From the NCBI GenBank assembly GCA_934047225.1, contig OW204011.1:15512339-15576338 (forward strand): a DNA stretch of 64,000 nt. The letters run 5' to 3'. This document shows positions 9,074 to 19,092 of this stretch, in pieces. How positions within the stretch are numbered: the first letter of the stretch is position 1; every line of letters begins with the position of its first letter. The notes beneath the pieces are model-generated. The model saw nothing but the letters and a program-made list of their open reading frames with translations, had not been told where the DNA came from and ran no database searches. A program made the position numbers and the translations under genes. This stretch comes from Ypsolopha sequella (Eukaryota > Arthropoda > Insecta > Lepidoptera > Ypsolophidae).

Positions 9074-9448
9074 ATGTCCGGACGCGGAAAGGGCGGCAAA
9101 GTCAAGGGAAAGGCAAAGTCCCGTTCCAACCGTGCCGGTCTCCAGTTCCCGGTGGGACGTATCCACAGGCTGCTCCGCAAGGGCAACTACGCTGAGCGCG
9201 TCGGTGCCGGAGCGCCGGTGTACTTGGCCGCCGTTATGGAATATCTAGCCGCTGAAGTACTCGAGTTGGCCGGCAACGCGGCCCGCGATAACAAGAAGAC
9301 CAGGATCATCCCCCGTCACTTGCAGCTCGCCATCCGTAACGACGAGGAGCTGAACAAGCTCTTGTCCGGCGTGACCATCGCTCAGGGCGGTGTTCTGCCG
9401 AACATCCAAGCGGTGCTTCTGCCCAAGAAGACCGAGAAGAAGGCATAA
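9074..9448 (+). CDS. H2A: Core histone H2A (unit 1), cut off from its TATA box by J1
   Basis: A 124-residue canonical H2A, which pairs with H2B in the nucleosome core. The N-tail SGRGKGGK, the helix segment [14 protein letters not shown] and the acidic-patch residues in [13 protein letters not shown] and NDEELNK are all present. The C-terminus PKKTEKKA lacks an SQ motif, so this is not H2A.X or H2Av. The frame is open further upstream through the J1 poly(A) tail, but the start is the ATG giving MSGRGK. The TATA box (2984-2993) is now about 6 kb upstream because a full-length J1 element sits between box and leader. The ORF and 3' stem-loop (9472-9487) are intact. Expression is doubtful unless the retrotransposon transcript reads through. 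Confidence 0.96.
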
Positions 9449-9471
9449 GCAGTAGTAGATGCAATCAAAAC

Positions 9472-9487
9472 GGCCCTTTTCAGGGCC
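9472..9487 (+). terminator. H2A histone 3' stem-loop, unit 1
   Basis: GGCCCTTTTCAGGGCC, the canonical replication-dependent histone mRNA end signal, 23 bp after the stop codon, followed by ACAAAAC. Confidence 0.96.
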
Positions 9488-9512
9488 ACAAAACTATTCC
9501 GTACACATTGTT

Positions 9513-9525
9513 GTTTCTGCACGAC
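9513..9525 (+). promoter_or_regulatory. Conserved 3' element GTTTCTGCACGAC after H2A
   Basis: 25 bases after the stem-loop. It shares GTTTCT and the final AC with the other four genes. Confidence 0.5.
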
Positions 9526-10018
9526 TTGCTCGATCGATCAACTAAACTAAGTACACGACACACATTATTATTACTAGCTAGAGATACCTCCTACCTACCT
9601 ACCTACCTACCTACCTACCTACATGCATGCATGCATGCGTTGGTTATTTATTTTTTATAACTACTTTGACAATCTTACCTTACCTATGATTTTTGTGATA
9701 CATACCTACCTAGAGAGAGACCATCATGGTTTCTGGCTGGTGGCTCTCATGTCCAAATAATAATAGCTGGCCTAAGTGGCGACAGCGAGTGAGGATATCT
9801 GGAAATTTTAAAAACTAATTTATGAAATATACCTACCTAGGTATATAACACAGTAGGACAGTCGTATTCTATTGATATTGTTATTAGACAAGAAAGAAAA
9901 TAACATATTCTTTGTTAGAGCGAGATAGGTTTATACCTGATATAGTGCTGTACTTGTCACACGCATGACCGCATTCTATTCGGGCCACGGGATTGGTCGC
10001 TCGCTCTCCGATCGGTGT

Positions 10019-10024
10019 TATAAG
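10019..10024 (+). promoter_or_regulatory. H2B TATA box (TATAAG)
   Basis: 88 bp before the ATG in GGTGTTATAAGCGC, with an inverted CCAAT (GATTGGTCGC) about 25 bp upstream. Confidence 0.85.
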
Positions 10025-10106
10025 CGCTCGAGCATGGACTGCGGGTCGTCATACACACGCCACACACCTTGCTCGACACCACTCACTTCACTAGTAAGGT
10101 ACAATC

Positions 10107-10481
10107 ATGCCACCCAAGACTAGCGGCAAGGCCGCCAAGAAATCTGGCAAGGCCCAAAAGAACATCTCCAAGTCCGACAAGAAAAAGAAGAAGCACAAGA
10201 GGAAGGAGAGCTACGCCATTTACATCTACAAGGTGCTGAAGCAGGTCCATCCGGACACCGGTATCTCCTCGAAGGCGATGTCCATCATGAACTCGTTCGT
10301 GAACGACATCTTCGAGCGCATCGCTGCTGAGGCCTCACGTCTCGCCCACTACAACAAGCGATCGACGATCACATCGAGGGAGGTGCAGACCTCCGTGAGA
10401 CTCCTGCTGCCCGGTGAGCTCGCCAAGCACGCCGTCAGTGAGGGTACCAAGGCCGTCACCAAGTACACCAGCTCCAAGTGA
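10107..10481 (+). CDS. H2B: Core histone H2B (unit 1)
   Basis: A 124-residue canonical H2B, partner of H2A. A basic N-tail ([18 protein letters not shown], then a [11 protein letters not shown] run) precedes the histone fold from [18 protein letters not shown] to the C-terminal helix, ending AVTKYTSSK with the conserved lysine that is ubiquitylated in this family. A TTATAAG-type box lies at 10019-10024, preceded by an inverted CCAAT box (ATTGGTC, near 9990). The 3' stem-loop is at 10514-10529. The H2B leader is the site of the J2 insertion in unit 2. Confidence 0.97.
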   Translation: MPPKTSGKAAKKSGKAQKNISKSDKKKKKHKRKESYAIYIYKVLKQVHPDTGISSKAMSIMNSFVNDIFERIAAEASRLAHYNKRSTITSREVQTSVRLLLPGELAKHAVSEGTKAVTKYTSSK

Positions 10482-10513
10482 GGTGTGATGTGCTCGCTCA
10501 CACATATTAAAAC

Positions 10514-10529
10514 GGCCCTTTTCAGGGCC
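10514..10529 (+). terminator. H2B histone 3' stem-loop, unit 1
   Basis: Same 16-base stem-loop, 32 bp past the stop, followed by ACAAAAAC. Confidence 0.96.
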
Positions 10530-10552
10530 ACAAAAACGTTCTGATTTTTTAA

Positions 10553-10563
10553 GTTTCTATGAC
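10553..10563 (+). promoter_or_regulatory. Conserved 3' element GTTTCTATGAC after H2B
   Basis: 23 bases after the stem-loop. Confidence 0.55.
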
Positions 10564-10828
10564 ATGTTATTGTTGTCTTTTCTGTATTCGCCGAAGAACC
10601 TATAATATATTATTAGTGCTTGAAATTAGTAGACACCACGAAAAGACATTGAAATAAAAATTTTTATACCTAGGTACAAAAGTTGCACGATATAGAACAA
10701 AGCAAAAAGGTTTTTCATGTAGGTACAAATATAATGGAAAAATAGGTATGTACTTACTTACTTACTTATATTAAGTAATAAAATATATAGGTATTAGGTA
10801 CGTTTAAATACCTACCTCTAGGTCATAC

Positions 10829-10868
<40 letters not shown>
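10829..10868. repeat. (AAT)n microsatellite in H2B-H3 spacer
   Basis: About 13 copies of ATA/AAT followed by imperfect GATGATAATGATAAT. Present in every unit (32842-32881 in unit 3). Confidence 0.85.
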
Positions 10869-10871
<3 letters not shown>

Positions 10872-10996
10872 TGATAATGATAATATTAATACAATTTCTA
10901 TTATTAATTTAGTATAAATATAAGTATTTTTGTTTTTTCATTTTTTTTCCCCCTTCCCCTCTCTGTCGCCCCCTCGCCGGCGAGACCCGGTCTGCA

Positions 10997-11004
10997 TATA
11001 AATA
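10997..11004 (+). promoter_or_regulatory. H3 TATA box (TATAAATA)
   Basis: 115 bp before the ATG, in CTGCATATAAATAC. A C/T-rich and GC-rich stretch lies directly upstream. Confidence 0.9.
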
Positions 11005-11045
11005 CTAAAGCGTTTCATATAGAACGTTTTCATTCGTAACTCTGA

Positions 11046-11522
<477 letters not shown>

Positions 11523-11555
11523 GTTTAGCGCAGCGCTTGCTTTGTTCGCGAAAAA

Positions 11556-11571
11556 GGCCCTTTTCAGGGCC
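11556..11571 (+). terminator. H3 histone 3' stem-loop, unit 1
   Basis: Same stem-loop, preceded by an A run (GAAAAA) and followed by ACAAAC. Confidence 0.96.
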
Positions 11572-11594
11572 ACAAACTATTCACTGTTACACAT

Positions 11595-11605
11595 GTTTCT
11601 ATAAC
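11595..11605 (+). promoter_or_regulatory. Conserved 3' element GTTTCTATAAC after H3
   Basis: 23 bases after the stem-loop. This copy is closest to the consensus. Confidence 0.55.
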
Positions 11606-12007
11606 GACTATGCGCAAACTAAACAACTAATATTACCTTAGGTATTATTAATTACCTACCTACCTACCTAGTACGAAGTTCTCAATCAAACATTCTATAT
11701 ACTTACCCATCTACTTACATAGTTAGTTACCTAATTGCTCGCTTTGCATGAGCATCTACTTACTAAGTGGTTGTATGTACATAGTGTCTCATTCCGCTGA
11801 ATATATTCTATTTGTTTGGTATAGGGCTACATACACAGTGTTCGAAATATGTAGGTACAGGATATATTATAATAACAGGAATATAATATTATGTACTAGA
11901 TTACATTGAAACATACACCAAAAATTTTATATTCGACATCGTTCGCCTCCATTTCCGTCTCCATCGCACACTATATCCTGTCTCGCTCGCCCTCTCCACC
12001 GCCTCCA

Positions 12008-12015
12008 TATATAAA
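12008..12015 (+). promoter_or_regulatory. H4 TATA box (TATATAAA)
   Basis: 128 bp before the ATG, following a C-rich run of CTCC/CGCC motifs. Confidence 0.9.
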
Positions 12016-12069
12016 CCGTGAAAATTGCGTGAACGCGTTAGTTAGTATTTCGTTCGTTCGTAGTGCTGA

Positions 12070-12447
<378 letters not shown>

Positions 12448-12485
12448 TCATTATGGATTTACCATATTTTCCCGACAAACAAAAA

Positions 12486-12501
12486 GGCCCTTTTCAGGGC
12501 C
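12486..12501 (+). terminator. H4 histone 3' stem-loop, unit 1
   Basis: Same stem-loop, preceded by AAAAA and followed by GCATATAC, a slightly different 3' flank from the other genes. Confidence 0.96.
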
Positions 12502-12524
12502 GCATATACTTCAGTTTACAACAA

Positions 12525-12534
12525 GTTTCTTAAC
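12525..12534 (+). promoter_or_regulatory. Conserved 3' element GTTTCTTAAC after H4
   Basis: 23 bases after the stem-loop, one base shorter inside than the H3 version. Confidence 0.5.
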
Positions 12535-13106
12535 AGTCACTGATAAGTCAAAACACCACGATAGTACCTATTTACATTAAGATTTCAGGAAATACGCAAA
12601 AGGAATAAAGTATCACGGTATTACTTTTTTTTTCGCCACATTGCAACGGCTCGCATTCTCATATTTTTTAATAACAAATACTACACTTACTAAGTAAGTC
12701 TGTGGAAAAAGTTAGCTCCTTTTAGTCAAATAGAATTATTCATTTTTAACACACTAAAATCTCGTATACGATACGAATAGAGAATAAAATACGGAACAGT
12801 GAAAATAGCATGTCGGTGACGGTGACGCGAACCTACCGAAAATCGCTAAACACGCCTAAAGAATTTTTTTCTTTCACTCACTACTTACTTACAGAACAGC
12901 TGATTACCAGCATTTAGTGGAAATTTTCACGAGCGGACCGACAATATTTATGATATTCAATTTCAAATAGAACGGCTGATTACTTACTTTGGTACAAGTA
13001 CTTAAGTACAGCATCTGGCCGAAATTTTTACGAGCGAACCGACAAAATTTTATGATAAGATTTAATTTCAAATGGAACAGCCGATTACTTGCGGGTTGGT
13101 TGGTTG

Positions 13107-13321
<215 letters not shown>

Positions 13322-13610
13322 AGGAGGTATACTATAAGCACTTGCAGCATTTAGCCGAAATTTTTACGAGCGAACCGAATATATTTATGATAAGTATTTA
13401 ATTTCAAATAGAACAGCCGATTATAAATACTTACTTACCACAGCATTCAGCCGAAATTTTTACGAGCGAACCGATAAAAATTTTTGATTTTTATTCCATA
13501 ATTGAACAATTGATTTAAGTTTTAAGTACCTACCTATCAAATAAGTACTAATGGCAAGTAGGTACTCAAAATAGCATTTTGCCGAAATTCTTATTTTTTT
13601 TTGTTTTAAG

Positions 13611-13690
13611 TACCTACCTACCTACCTACCTACCTACCTACCTACCTACCTACCTACCTACCTACCTACCTACCTACCTACCTACCTACA
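13611..13690. repeat. (TACC)n and (GAA)n microsatellites in H4-H1 spacer
   Basis: About 19 copies of TACC, followed at about 13727-13758 by a (GAA)n run. Repeated in each unit (53-131 and 170-200 in unit 1). The 78-codon frame covering them (e.g. 21-257) encodes only these repeats and is not a gene. Confidence 0.85.
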
Positions 13691-15278
13691 TACTTACATA
13701 CCTAATGATTTGCTTTAAAATAACATTAGAAGAAGAAGAAGAAGAAGAAGAAGAAGAGTTTATCAAATTTACATACCTACTGAAATTTTTACGAGCGAAC
13801 CGACAAATTTTTTGATTTTAAATTTCACCGATTTGCCTTTTTTTTTACCCCTATTTCAATCGCTTTCTTTCCCGTTTAAGACTTCTAATATGTAAGTAGT
13901 TAGGTAACACTTACTTCGGTAATTCGGTACCTACCGGAAATTACTGAAATTTTTACGAGCATACCGACTACATTGATTGATTTTAAACAGTCACAACATA
14001 AGACTTTTAATACTACCAAACCGACTAAATGTTTGATTTTAAACTAGGTTGGTACAATGAAGTACTTACCGACGTAAGTAGATACTTACATAGTTGCGTC
14101 TGAAAAATAGTTGAAAATTTTTACGAGCGAACCGACTAAATGTTTTGATTTTAATTGACCTACTTTCAAACATGATAAAGGTACGTACCTATATAGGTAC
14201 CTACCTACCTACCTACCTACCTACCTAATTACGTAGTACACCTAGGTACTTACTGAAATTACTTACTTAAGCAGGTACCCTAGTTCTGGAAAACTGAAAA
14301 TGCGTAATTGAAATTTTATTTTTATGAAACACCGAATTTTTTTTACGAGCAAACGTTCATTTTATCTATATTTAGATAAGTATCTAGGTAGTCTAGTCTA
14401 GGGATACTAATTAATTACCGACTGATTTTCAATGGAAATAATATGTTCTCTCTATAGACGTTAAGTATGATAGAAACCAGGAGGACCGACCGACCAAACG
14501 AGCGAGCGAGCGGCGGCGGCGCGTTGCCCGCCTCCGTCCTCGATTTATTCCGAGTGGGTATTATATCCGTGAACAGGGTCACGAAGCTCTTCCTTCTTCT
14601 CCTTCTGATGGACGGATGTCCTTGCATTGCCGGCCTGTCTGTCTGCTTGCAGCACGACCAGCCCCAGCCGGCCAGCCGCCGGCCCGACTGCACCGTACAC
14701 CGTCGACATGGACGCGACGCGACGACACTCGACTCGACTCTGCCGCCGCCCTACACGATACCGACGCCCGAAACGAACATATTACTGAACCATACACTGC
14801 ACGGGTCCTCCCTCCCTTTTAGAGAACTCCGTTCTCCTCCATTCTCTTCCATTTTAATGGAAAAATTTATGAAAAATTCGACCACGTCGTCGTCGTCGAA
14901 CCTACTTCGCGACTTCCCGCACTCTCCCCTAGTAATCACCGCCTCCCACCTACCTATCTCTATGTCTGTCGAACCGACAATTATCCTTACTTGATTCAAC
15001 CACAATTATAATCATCTGAATTCTCCTAAATTCTCTGTAAAAACCGATTTAATCGAACCCATGTTAGTGAAAACTTCTCTCCGCGAGCAAGGGAAATCGT
15101 CTCGCGACTAGCATCGCGTCCGTGTGGTAATGCTGCCGAACGGGGAGTATACAGGGTATATAGTGCTGCCACCTACCGTGCCGTGCACTAACTAACTCCG
15201 TTCGTTGGTTAGTCCGCTAGTGATTTGTTTGATTTTATTTGATTTGATTTGATTCGTGAAGTAACAACGTAAACAACA

Positions 15279-15956
15279 ATGGCAGACACAGCAGTCGCGT
15301 CCGAGGCACCCGCACCCGCCACCCCTGCAAAGAAACAGAAAGCATCCACCGCTGCGAAGAAACCTAAAGCTAAGCCCACGCATCCCAAGACCTCCGAGAT
15401 GGTAAACAACGCCATCAAGGAACTGAAGGAGCGCAGCGGCTCCTCCCTGCAGGCGATCAAGAAGTACATCGCCGCGCAGTACAAGGTCGACGCCGAGAAA
15501 CTCGCCCCGTTCATCAGGAAGTACCTTAAAAGTGCCGTCGAGTCCGGCGCACTCATCCAGACGAAGGGAAAGGGTGCCTCCGGCTCTTTCAAGCTAGAGA
15601 ACACTGGCAAGAAACCCGCCGCTAAGGCCGGCCGTCCGTCCGCAGCCGCCTCTAAAAAGCAAACACCGAAAAAGGCGTCAGCCGGGGCCACCAAGAGGAA
15701 GACTGCTCCAGCATCTCCTTCGAAGGCGAAATCTGCGACAGCTTCCATCAAGGAAAAGAAAGCCGCCGCCGCAGCCAAAAAGAAACCTGCGAAAGGGAAA
15801 AGCGCCACGCCCGTCAAGGCCAGCAAGGCCAAGAGCGTCACCCCGAAGGCCAAGAAGACCGCCAAACCCCCGACCAGGAAGCCGAAAGCGCCAAAACCCA
15901 AAAAGGCCACCGCTCCGAAGGCTAAACCAGCGGCGAAGAAAGTTTCAAAGAAGTAA
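15279..15956 (+). CDS. H1: Linker histone H1 (unit 2)
   Basis: Same protein as the unit 1 copy. TATATAG at 15157-15163 and stem-loop at 16086-16101 are intact. A J1 element starts 364 bp past the stop, beyond the 3' processing signals, so this copy should be unaffected. Confidence 0.97.
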   Translation: MADTAVASEAPAPATPAKKQKASTAAKKPKAKPTHPKTSEMVNNAIKELKERSGSSLQAIKKYIAAQYKVDAEKLAPFIRKYLKSAVESGALIQTKGKGASGSFKLENTGKKPAAKAGRPSAAASKKQTPKKASAGATKRKTAPASPSKAKSATASIKEKKAAAAAKKKPAKGKSATPVKASKAKSVTPKAKKTAKPPTRKPKAPKPKKATAPKAKPAAKKVSKK

Positions 15957-16085
15957 TTCATCACGTTTGTGTATCACGATGATGGATGGATGGATGGATA
16001 CACGAGCGGTCGGCGTGCTGCTGCGAAGAAGATGATCACCCTCTCTCTCTCTCCGAGCTCACGCTCGCTCGTCTCGAGCACCAAA

Positions 16086-16101
16086 AGCCCTTTTCAGGGC
16101 T
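16086..16101 (+). terminator. H1 3' stem-loop, unit 2
   Basis: AGCCC...GGGCT variant, upstream of the J1 insertion. Confidence 0.93.
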
Positions 16102-16285
16102 ATCAAAACTTTCAAATAACCTCTGTTTCTATAGACTTCTCGCCTAAGTGAGAATCGAATCTGCATCTGTACCTACCTACGTAGGTACCTAGCAGGCAGG
16201 CACATTATTTTGCAAAAATAAGTAATATGCACAACAAACACACCACCAAGACTGAGTATTGCTATCGCTGAACAAACTACATAAC

Positions 16286-16296
16286 TATATATAAAG
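16286..16296 (+). promoter_or_regulatory. Orphan TATA-like site (TATATATAAAG) upstream of J1, unit 2
   Basis: The site lies in the H1-H2A spacer, about 180 bp after the H1 stem-loop and about 255 bp before the H2A TATA box in intact units (30724-30734 in unit 3). I see no gene starting from it. A full-length J1 begins 24 bp after its end in this unit. Confidence 0.6.
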
Positions 16297-16309
16297 AATA
16301 CTATAATAA

Positions 16310-16320
16310 TATAATGTAGG
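16310..16320 (+). repeat. Left target-site duplication of J1 copy B
   Basis: TATAATGTAGG, 11 bp (up to 13 if two A are counted), repeated at 22227-22237. Confidence 0.9.
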
Positions 16321-16323
16321 GGT

Positions 16324-16357
16324 TCATTCCGCTCAGCACACCCGTGCCGAACGGTCG
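16324..16357 (+). promoter_or_regulatory. J1 internal promoter candidate (Inr + DPE), copy B
   Basis: TCATTC at 16324-16329 fits the insect initiator TCAKTY with A16326 as +1. GGTCG at 16353-16357 is at +28 to +32 and fits the DPE. The host TATAAA (16290-16295) lies at about -36. Confidence 0.7.
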
Positions 16358-16638
16358 CCTCACCGTGCTCTCCGCTCTGCAGCCCGCAGAGCCACCTCGC
16401 GCCGACGAGCGGAGCTGCCCCGCAGCTACCGCCGCCGCCGCCGCCATCGGCCGCCGCCGCCATCGGCCGCCGCCGCCATCGACGCAAGCAAGCGTCAGTC
16501 ACCTCTGACGTCACGTAAGAGATCATCACACCCACTCACCCCCCCCTGCCACTGACGGCAGGGAGGTCACTCACTCGCCCCCTGCATTAGTGCTCTTAGT
16601 CCCCCCCTTTTTTATTTTGTACCCACACCCCCTCACCC

Positions 16639-17548
16639 CCTGTCCACTTCACCCCTGTCCACTTCACCCCCGTCCACTTCACCCCGTCCACTTCACCCCG
16701 TCCACTTCACCCCGTCCACTTCACCCCGTCCATTTCACCTCGTCCACTTCACCCCGTCCACTTCACCCCGTCCACTTCACCCCGTCCACTTCACCCCGTC
16801 CACTTCACCCCGTCCACTTCACCCCATCCATTTCACCTCGTCCACTTCACCCCGTCCACTTCACCCCGTCCACTTCACCCCGTCCACTTCACCCCGTTCA
16901 CTTCACCCCGTCCACTTCACCCCGTCCACTTCACCCCATCCACTTCACCCCGTCCACTTCACCCCGTCCACTTCACCCCCGTCCACTTCACCTCGTCCAC
17001 TTCACCCCGTCCACTTCACCCCGTCCACTTCACCCCGTCCACTTCACCCCGTCCACTTCGCCCCGTCCACTCCGCCCCGTCCACTCCGCCCCGTCCACTT
17101 CACCCCGTCCACTTCACCCCGTCCACTTCACCCCCGTCCACTTCACCTCGTCCACTTCACCCCGTCCACTTCACCCCGTCCACTTCACCCCGTCCACTTC
17201 ACCCCGTCCACTCCGCCCCGTCCACTTCACCCCGTCCACTTCGCCCCGTCCACTTCGCCCCGTCCACTTCACCCCGTCCACTTCGTCCACTCCGCCCCGT
17301 CCACTTCACCCCATCCACTTCGCCCCGTCCACTTCGCCCCGTCCACTTCGCCCCGTCCACTTCACCCCGTCCCACTCACCCCGTCCCATTCACCCCGTCC
17401 CGAGTCACCCCGTCCCGAGTCACCCCGTCCCGAGTCACCCCGTCCCGAGTTACCCCGTCCCGAGTTACCCCGTCCCGAGTCACCCCGTCCCGAGTCACCC
17501 CGTCCCGAGTCACCCCGTACTGAGTTACCCCCGTCCCGAGTTACCCCC
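16639..17548 (+). repeat. J1 5' UTR tandem repeats, copy B
   Basis: The same 14-mer block (to about 17373) and 15-mer block as copy A, with fewer 14-mers and a different order of variants. The array has changed by unit gain and loss since the two copies parted. Confidence 0.9.
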
Positions 17549-17562
17549 ACTCTTTCCTAGCC

Positions 17563-19092
17563 ATGGATTACGGTCCATGGATAGCGTTTACAAAAGACTT
17601 CTTCCAATCCCAAGGCCTCGTCTTCAACGAGAATGCCTTTGCAAGCCTCATCAAGGCTTCCTCGGAGGTCACGAACCCCCAAAGGTTCGAGACAGAATCC
17701 CCTGCATCTCCATCCCAGAGCATGGAGGTTTCGGACAACTCGTCCACCAATTCTGACCGTAAGAGGTCCGCCCCCCCCTCGATCTCCTCGAGTTCAAACA
17801 GTTCAAACTCTTCGGACAAAATGTCCAATGATGGAACCCTCACAGGTTCCATCAACAACGACGAGATCAACCCTTTCACCAGGGTTGAAAGTCGCAAAAA
17901 GAGGGTAAAGAAGGGAAAAGCCTCCCCTCCCCTCTCCCCCACAGAGGAAACCCCTGCCCCCACCCAGGCCACCCAGACTGCCCCTCCCCCGGCCACCCAG
18001 ACTACCCCTAAGGTAGCCTCCCGCTGCGAGCCTCGCCTCGCAAAGAAGGAAACCCCCCCCGCCGTCTTGTTGCGAGACAAGTCCAAATGGTCGGCCCTCT
18101 CCAAGCTTTGTAGCGAGGAAAAAATCATCTACACACAAGCCACCAATACCGGCGTGGCCATCAAAATCATGACACCAACGATCGTTGACTTCAGGAGTCT
18201 CATTAAGCTCCTACTTCGCACAGGGTTCCCCTACCACACGCACGCCCTCGAAGAAGAGCGCAAAGTCCGCGCTGTCCTTCGGGGGATGCCGTTCGAGGTA
18301 TCCAATGACGAGATCTTGGATGATCTAAAAAACCAGGGGTTCCCTGTTGAAGCTGTGCACAAGATGCACAGCAGCTCAGGGAAGAGATTCCCCCTGGCCC
18401 TGGTCATTATGACCAACACCCCGGCCGCTAAGGCACTCTTTAAAGAGGACCGCACAATCTGCGGGCTCTCTCGCATTAAAATAGAAAAACCCAACCGTCG
18501 CGGGTACCCCGCCCAATGCCGCCGCTGCCAACTCTATGGCCACGCAGCTGCAAACTGCACAGCCCCCCCAAGGTGCGTTAAGTGCCTAGACCCCCACAGC
18601 ACTAAAGAGTGCCCAAGGTCCCTAGAAGACCTAACCCCTCCAGCCTGCGTTCTCTGTAACCAGGTTGGACATAAAGCCAATTACAGAGGCTGCCCCCGTG
18701 CCCCACGCTCCACCCTACCCAAGCCAAACAGGGTAACCAAACCTAAACCACTACCCCTATTACCCCCACCTAATAACCCAAACCACTTCCCTAGCCTTCC
18801 TAAACAGCCACAAGCTGCAGCCCCCCAGCCTGGCCCTCCCCCGACCAAGGCCTGGGCCCCAATTAGGACCCCCCCACACACACCACCCGTCGCCTCCCCC
18901 AGGACGTCTCAGTCACAGTCAGACGGCTTAACGCCCTCCCTGGCTGATGATATGAAACTAATCCACGACGTAATCTCGAACATTAATGTGCACGAGATTT
19001 CGTCGCTAGCTAATAAGCTGCGCGCTTCACGCACCCCCCAACAGCGCCTTCTAGCGCTCGTGGAGCACTCCCACCTCCTCACGTCATTATAA
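17563..19092 (+). CDS. J1 ORF1: gag-like RNA-binding protein (copy B)
   Basis: 509 residues, same translation as copy A ORF1, including the three zinc knuckles. Its TAA stop overlaps the ORF2 start (TAATG), as in copy A. Confidence 0.93.
   Translation: MDYGPWIAFTKDFFQSQGLVFNENAFASLIKASSEVTNPQRFETESPASPSQSMEVSDNSSTNSDRKRSAPPSISSSSNSSNSSDKMSNDGTLTGSINNDEINPFTRVESRKKRVKKGKASPPLSPTEETPAPTQATQTAPPPATQTTPKVASRCEPRLAKKETPPAVLLRDKSKWSALSKLCSEEKIIYTQATNTGVAIKIMTPTIVDFRSLIKLLLRTGFPYHTHALEEERKVRAVLRGMPFEVSNDEILDDLKNQGFPVEAVHKMHSSSGKRFPLALVIMTNTPAAKALFKEDRTICGLSRIKIEKPNRRGYPAQCRRCQLYGHAAANCTAPPRCVKCLDPHSTKECPRSLEDLTPPACVLCNQVGHKANYRGCPRAPRSTLPKPNRVTKPKPLPLLPPPNNPNHFPSLPKQPQAAAPQPGPPPTKAWAPIRTPPHTPPVASPRTSQSQSDGLTPSLADDMKLIHDVISNINVHEISSLANKLRASRTPQQRLLALVEHSHLLTSL

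Noticed and set aside
9074..9448. H2A.X or H2A.Z-type variant
   Set aside because: C-terminus lacks SQ(E/D), and the sequence is that of the canonical replication-dependent H2A with a stem-loop 3' end.
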